NCBI GenBank assembly: GCA_034509925.1
Contig: CM067537.1
Location: 2,897,001-2,961,000 of the forward strand
DNA: 64,000 nt
Direction of reading: 5' to 3'
Origin: Hirudinaria manillensis
Lineage: Eukaryota > Annelida > Clitellata > Hirudinida > Hirudinidae
Part shown: piece after piece, positions 59,301-64,000 of the stretch
Numbering within the stretch: position 1 is the stretch's first letter
How the letters are laid out: each line of letters begins with the position of its first letter
Position numbers and translations under genes: made by a program
Notes under the pieces: generated by a model
Databases searched by the model: none
What the model saw: only the letters and a program-made list of their open reading frames with translations
What the model was told of the DNA's origin: nothing

Positions 59301-61799
59301 TTAAAATGATTGCCCTTCACGGATGGCATACATCAGTTTTTGTCTTGTTGCGTCGAAGGTACTGTACTCTGGCAAATATAAGCGGTTAAAACAAGTTGCT
59401 GCATTCGGCAAACAAGAGTCAGGATCGTCGTATTTTCGTTTTGCGATGGTCATAGGAGGCTTTAAATTCTTCAAACCTCCACATGGCAAAGCCTTCGCTC
59501 CAGTAGTAAATTTGAGGAACAACCTTTGATCTTCAATGTCAAAGGAAGCGAGACACTGAAAAAGAAATTCTACTGATTGTGAATATTCGTACTTGCAGTG
59601 TTCTAGTAATTCATCGATACTCCATCTGTCAAATTGAACGTGACAGATTAAACTTTTCAATTCGTGCGGTGAAAACATTTCAAGGGCTTCAAGCGGCAAA
59701 ACTTTGTCTAATCCTCTTCTGATAGCTTCAAACTGTCGTAACGGATCCATTTGAACCTTTCGAGCACATAGTTTTTCCAAATAAATGTCAATGTTATGCG
59801 GAGAAAGCATAACTTCACCGCTGCCCTCAAATAATTCGATGTCTGTGCCTGGAACGGTAAAATTGAGGCACAAGTCGTCGAATGAACTTCCATCGTCGAA
59901 TGTGAGGTTGCTGATTATTTCATGCTTCTGAATTTCAGTTAAACCGATTTCAGATCTAATGGCCTCAATCTTCCTCTTAACAGGAAGAAGTTGCTTAAAT
60001 AAAGGTTCCAAACTTGGAAAGGCTTTGAGTAAATCATAATATTCCCGTCTTAAATGGGAATGTTTCTCTGTCCTCAGACGAGTGAAAACATCTGTACTCA
60101 ATGGCAAATCAAGACGCACATCGCCTAAAGTGGCCTTTGCCATAATTTGACCCAATAATTCAAATTTGTCAACTTCTTCGCTTAATTTTGGGAAGAGATC
60201 GTTAGGCGAATGGGTGTACAAGGTACCTGATCTTTGCACTGGTTCACCTTGCCAGAGGTTGTAGTCGTGCCTTTGCAGTTCTTGAGATAAAATAGAATAG
60301 CATTCCTTTGTAACTCCGACGCCTTTTCCTAACTCACCTTCGAACACAAATCTCCAAGGATGTGAAATGTAATCCTCGTTCATTCGAAATATTTCAGAAA
60401 CGTCTTTGAGTACATTTGCTCTCGACACTTCAAATGTTTTCAAACTTTTTTTACTTAGTGATATTGTTATTCTCAACAAGTCAATCTTAAAACGTAGTGG
60501 AATAGCAACGGGACATAATTTTATCATGTCTATAAACTGAGGAAATCTTTCTACTAAATCAAATAAATTTGCCTTTACATTCTCTATGAAATCAGAAAAA
60601 AATACAAAATAGTTTTCTATTTCACTCTCTTTGACAATGTCGAACCATTGATACCAGCTACTGTTCAAAACATAGAGCGATTGCATTAACTCCATTAACG
60701 TGTTAACGTCTCTGATGAAGGGTTCAATGTTGAAAACATAATCATTGTGTAATTGTTTAGTGTTTGTGAAATAGTCTGTCACAAACCCAAGTCTTACATA
60801 TAGAACACCTTTAATCATCTTGATGAATTTGCGATAAATATATCCATTCCACGAATATTGATTTTCCGGACCAGTTTGAAACTTTAGAAAAATACGGAGA
60901 AAAGACGTGATAGTGAAAGTTGGGTCTCCAAATTCAGATGGATTGCGTAAAAGAGCGTGTAACTTATGCAAAATTCCGCTCTGAAGAAGTGCTTCATGAT
61001 TCGTTGTCCGGCCAATGAGCTCGGACAAATTTTGCAAAGCTATTTTAAAGCTATGTTTCTCAAAATTTGAATGAATGTCCAAAAGTTCATTCCAAATTTC
61101 GAATTTCGCCTCAAGAAATTTAGTTCCGCCTAGGTCGAAATAGAATTTTTTCAATTGTTTTACGTAAGGGCATTCGTTATCGCCATTACTCAATACATGC
61201 AGGCTTATGAGCGAAATGATGTGAGGATCCAAAATAGATTCAAGCAATGCTTTTGTCATTTTGCGACTTAATATGATAAGAATGCTTATCACGGTGTGAC
61301 TTCCAATGCAACAAAATGGCCTCAGCATACGATGCATTAATAAACAAAATTCAATTTCAAAGTCAAGATAATTATCTTTTATGGTTGTTTCACTGGCATA
61401 AAATATGGCTCTGATAACAACACTTGACACAATTTCTGAATGATTTCTTGCAAGCAGCCAGAATAAGGGCACAATGGTCTTACAGATTATCTTATCAATG
61501 ATGTCGTTATCATTGTGATATTTGGAATTTGTTATGGAATTATGTTCGGGATCAATGAAATCATTCACGGGCGGAATAATTGCATTCAAAATATATATGT
61601 ATTTTGGAACAGGAATTTCAATTACAACGTCAGGCTTATAAAAGTATTTGAAATGTTTTAATAAGCATTCTCTCATTGCGTCGCCAAATCCTTGTTGCAC
61701 CCAAGTTTGTAGGGATGAAGTCCCAAAAAATATTTCCAATTCTAACAACGCTTCATCGACGTTAGAAGAGACATTCCTGAGTAAACCTTCGATGTACAT
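59301..61799 (-). CDS. TRIP12-type HECT E3 ubiquitin ligase, copy D
   Basis: Open 832-codon frame starting MYIEGLLRNVSSNVDEALLE; a GAA-to-TAA change removes the last three residues (EFV) shared by the other copies. HECT motifs and the catalytic Cys (NAATCFN) are intact. The N-terminal ~330 residues are almost identical to C. Residues about 333-455 follow B (LGFVTDYF, FFSDFIENV, DLVERF, ITISLSKKSLK, FRMNEDY). From HPWRF onward the sequence follows C again. This mosaic suggests conversion between units. Confidence 0.9.
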   Translation of the reverse strand: MYIEGLLRNVSSNVDEALLELEIFFGTSSLQTWVQQGFGDAMRECLLKHFKYFYKPDVVIEIPVPKYIYILNAIIPPVNDFIDPEHNSITNSKYHNDNDIIDKIICKTIVPLFWLLARNHSEIVSSVVIRAIFYASETTIKDNYLDFEIEFCLLMHRMLRPFCCIGSHTVISILIILSRKMTKALLESILDPHIISLISLHVLSNGDNECPYVKQLKKFYFDLGGTKFLEAKFEIWNELLDIHSNFEKHSFKIALQNLSELIGRTTNHEALLQSGILHKLHALLRNPSEFGDPTFTITSFLRIFLKFQTGPENQYSWNGYIYRKFIKMIKGVLYVRLGFVTDYFTNTKQLHNDYVFNIEPFIRDVNTLMELMQSLYVLNSSWYQWFDIVKESEIENYFVFFSDFIENVKANLFDLVERFPQFIDMIKLCPVAIPLRFKIDLLRITISLSKKSLKTFEVSRANVLKDVSEIFRMNEDYISHPWRFVFEGELGKGVGVTKECYSILSQELQRHDYNLWQGEPVQRSGTLYTHSPNDLFPKLSEEVDKFELLGQIMAKATLGDVRLDLPLSTDVFTRLRTEKHSHLRREYYDLLKAFPSLEPLFKQLLPVKRKIEAIRSEIGLTEIQKHEIISNLTFDDGSSFDDLCLNFTVPGTDIELFEGSGEVMLSPHNIDIYLEKLCARKVQMDPLRQFEAIRRGLDKVLPLEALEMFSPHELKSLICHVQFDRWSIDELLEHCKYEYSQSVEFLFQCLASFDIEDQRLFLKFTTGAKALPCGGLKNLKPPMTIAKRKYDDPDSCLPNAATCFNRLYLPEYSTFDATRQKLMYAIREGQSF

Positions 61800-61993
61800 T
61801 CTAAATATTTTGTAAGTATATAAATGCGTAGAGATATTAGTTTCATGATCCTCAGGTGCAAAAAAAAGATTCTAAATATTTAGTTTTAATATTAACCAAA
61901 TAATTATAAAAATTTATTTAATTTATCATTAAATATAATAAATATTTAAAAATTGAAAAATATGCCAAAAAAGATTTACGATGTTGTGATATT

Positions 61994-62940
61994 TTTTTTT
62001 TTTTTTTTTTTGAGAGTTTAGAGTTTATTGAACAAACAATTGAACAAACAATAATGTACATAAGTACACCAACGAAACAAATTAAACTTAAAATACAAAA
62101 TAAACTCATAGGGTCAGTCTTAAGGAAGCGCAAGCTTCCGCTAAACAGACTGGCCCTAAAAATCATAATATATATAATACAACCATGTAAATTCAAACAA
62201 CCCTTACTAAATGAGACTTATACAATTTCTTAAACAACAGAAACAATAACTCAAAAGGACATGAATGAAAACAGGTTAATTCCCTAACTGAATCTGGAAT
62301 TGAAGTATATAATCTGGGCCCATAACATTGTATAGAAAATAATTTCAAAGTAGATTTAGCAAAGGTAGGACTGTATTCGTGAGTGTTACGTAAGAAATAA
62401 GAAGGATTGTTATAGGTATTGCTTGTTATGAAAAAATCTGAAAATATTTTAGGAATAGAATTGAAGTGATAGGCAAACATAAAAAGGGCAGTTTGTAAGT
62501 CATGAATTTGGGTTACACTTAGTAAATTATTGTTTGTAAAAGCAGAGACAGTCGATGATAGAGGCGGCAGCAGGAAAATGACACGCACAATCCGTTTTTG
62601 TAATAATGATAACTGATGTAAGTGTGTCTTGTAAGTAGAAGCCCATATGATATTACAGTAAGTTAGGTAGGGATAGACAAGTGAAAAATATAATGAAAGT
62701 GCTATTTTTGTGTTGATAAAAGGCCGTATCCTTGATATTATTCCAATATTTCTGGAGATGCGATTTTGTAAATAAGATATATGGTTTAGCCAAGAAAGGT
62801 GTTCATCTATTGTGATCCCTAAATATCTAATACTTGTGACTCTATTTAGGGAAAACTTATCTATGTAGAGAGAGGAGTTACATGCAATGACCTTTCTGGA
62901 AGAGTGAAAAACCATAAAATTTGATTTATAAACATTGATA
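61994..62940 (-). mobile_element. 5'-truncated LINE insertion (RT C-terminal part only)
   Basis: Inserted in unit D between a 6-bp duplication GATATT (61988-61993 and 62941-62946). An 18-base T-run at its left end is the poly(A) tail of a minus-strand element. The open frame from about 62940 to 62193 encodes the end of a LINE RT (INVYKSNFMVFHSS, SIRYLGITIDEHLSWLNHI, LVYPYLTYCNIIWASTYKTH, YGPRLYTSIPDSVREL). It resembles Jockey/CR1/L2-group tails but is a different family from the LINE at 53456, because it ends in poly(A) rather than (TAA)n. Confidence 0.9.
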
Positions 62941-63018
62941 GATATTATTATTAATAATATTAATATTATTATTATTATGGATTTACTTTGTGCATATAAA
63001 GTCAAATTTTATGTATTA

Positions 63019-64000
63019 CTAGCGGTGCCCAGCCACGCGTTGCTGTGGCTCAATTTAATTAATTTTAAAAGAAAGAAATTTAGCACATGTTTGCTAAGAT
63101 GTTTATTTTTACAATTTCACAATGCTTGAGGGTTAGTTGTTCCGTTCTCTGTACAAATACCGACATTATCAGGTTTCCCGATTCTAGAAAACGCAACATG
63201 TAATTGCCCATGATTCTAATGCTTTAAATATTTCGAAGTACTTTTTCAATCAATTCTTTTTTTTGTCTTTATGCCACGAAAATACAGAAATTATGAGGCA
63301 ATGAAATTCTTCCTGAAGTCAGATCAACCATTTCGCATTTGTTTTACTGCTAATTTACTTATATCTGCTGTCGATCTTCCTCTGCATAAATAATATCCAT
63401 CATATCCTGCAAATGTGGTGGAGACCAATTATGTTCTTTTTTTCCTTTGACTATCGTCGGCGTTTTCAATCTTAGATTTCGTGTTAATAAATGTTAATTT
63501 TGTTGAACTCTGAACTTTTCCTAAATCAGTTATGAGAGTTTCAACTTTGGTTTGAAACAAACTGCTCCATTGTTTTGTTCCTTCTCTACTTTCTTCCAGC
63601 TTATGGACGGAGAATTTGTTTAATTTTTTCAAGTTTTGTCGCAGAACATTTATTTGCTTTCCTTGGTCTCTGATGGTTGCGCACAGGGGTATCTGCTATA
63701 TAGCGTTCAATTCTTCAATATCTTTAAAAGACATTTCAGCTGGTCTTTCGTGTCCTTTGAATTCCTTTCAACAAATTTCTTTAGATATTCCTCCAGGTGA
63801 AATTCAAGATGTTCAGCCGCAATTCTGATTTCGCCTTCGTGGTCTTGGCATAATTTCGTTTCAAAATGACAAAAAAACGACATTTTATTTTTACAATTTC
63901 ACCATGCTTAATTTGAGGTTCTACTGATACAGTTTCTGTAGGAATCAAACAAAAATGAATTAATAACGTTTAATGACATTTATATGAAACCTATATAAAA
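63019..64000 (-). mobile_element. Helitron, copy D (5' end beyond right edge)
   Basis: The 3' hairpin and CTAG end at 63019, the helicase remnant near 63115-63340, and the LINE ORF1 fragment at about 63429-63855 match the other copies. The element is cut by the end of the window. Confidence 0.87.

Larger units (their letters stand above)
52840..64000. repeat. Tandem repeat unit D (continues beyond right edge)
   Basis: Same order as unit C, but interrupted by a full-length LINE (53456-57470) and a truncated LINE (61994-62940). Without these insertions its spacing matches the other units. The window ends inside its Helitron, so further units may follow. Confidence 0.92.

Noticed and set aside
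34503-64000. Treating the whole HECT unit as one giant transposon with cargo
   Set aside because: No shared terminal inverted repeats or target duplication bound the unit; copies C and D are adjacent in tandem, which points to unequal crossing-over instead.

Overview
The window is nuclear DNA from a metazoan, most likely an AT-rich invertebrate. Host genes have short GT-AG introns, noncoding DNA is full of (TAA)n microsatellites, and the gene set is animal: SCCPDH, PRCC, a calponin-homology muscle-type protein, NTHL1, TMLHE and SF1. The phylum cannot be fixed from the sequence. No prokaryotic, organellar or CRISPR features are visible.

Layout. 1-7.1 kb holds three host genes: SCCPDH (minus, running off the left edge), PRCC (minus) and a small CH-domain/transgelin-like gene (plus). 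7.1-11.9 kb is gene-poor and microsatellite-rich, with a possible hAT terminus. 11,874-25,505 is one copy (A) of a large duplication carrying a degenerate tandem repeat, an R2-clade LINE beside a (TAA)n tract, a Tigger/pogo relic, an intronless TRIP12-type HECT ubiquitin-ligase gene (frameshifted here) and a Helitron. 25.5-34.5 kb returns to host genes: the first three exons of NTHL1 (catalytic exons not found), a complete TMLHE, and SF1 on the minus strand. SF1 is cut mid-exon at 34,503, where the second copy (B) of the duplication begins.

34,503-64,000 is copy B followed in tandem by two further units (C, D) with a period of about 6.74 kb. Each unit has a Tigger fragment, 1.7-1.8 kb of noncoding DNA, a HECT gene on the minus strand and a Helitron ending about 265 bp upstream of the HECT start. 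Unit D is also hit by a full-length LINE with two open ORFs (CR1/L2-like) and by a 5'-truncated LINE. The array runs off the right edge.

Most interesting signal. The four HECT paralogues are nearly identical over most of their length, but they differ in tight clusters of codons in the N-terminal helical region. Almost every difference in these clusters changes the amino acid, often by two or three nucleotides per codon. The catalytic HECT domain is far more conserved. Copy D looks like a mosaic of B-like and C-like tracts. This suggests a tandem family of E3 ligases whose substrate-binding surface is diversifying, with conversion between copies. The function is unknown. The alternative that the duplication is partly an assembly artefact (uncollapsed haplotypes, misjoins at SF1) must be tested.
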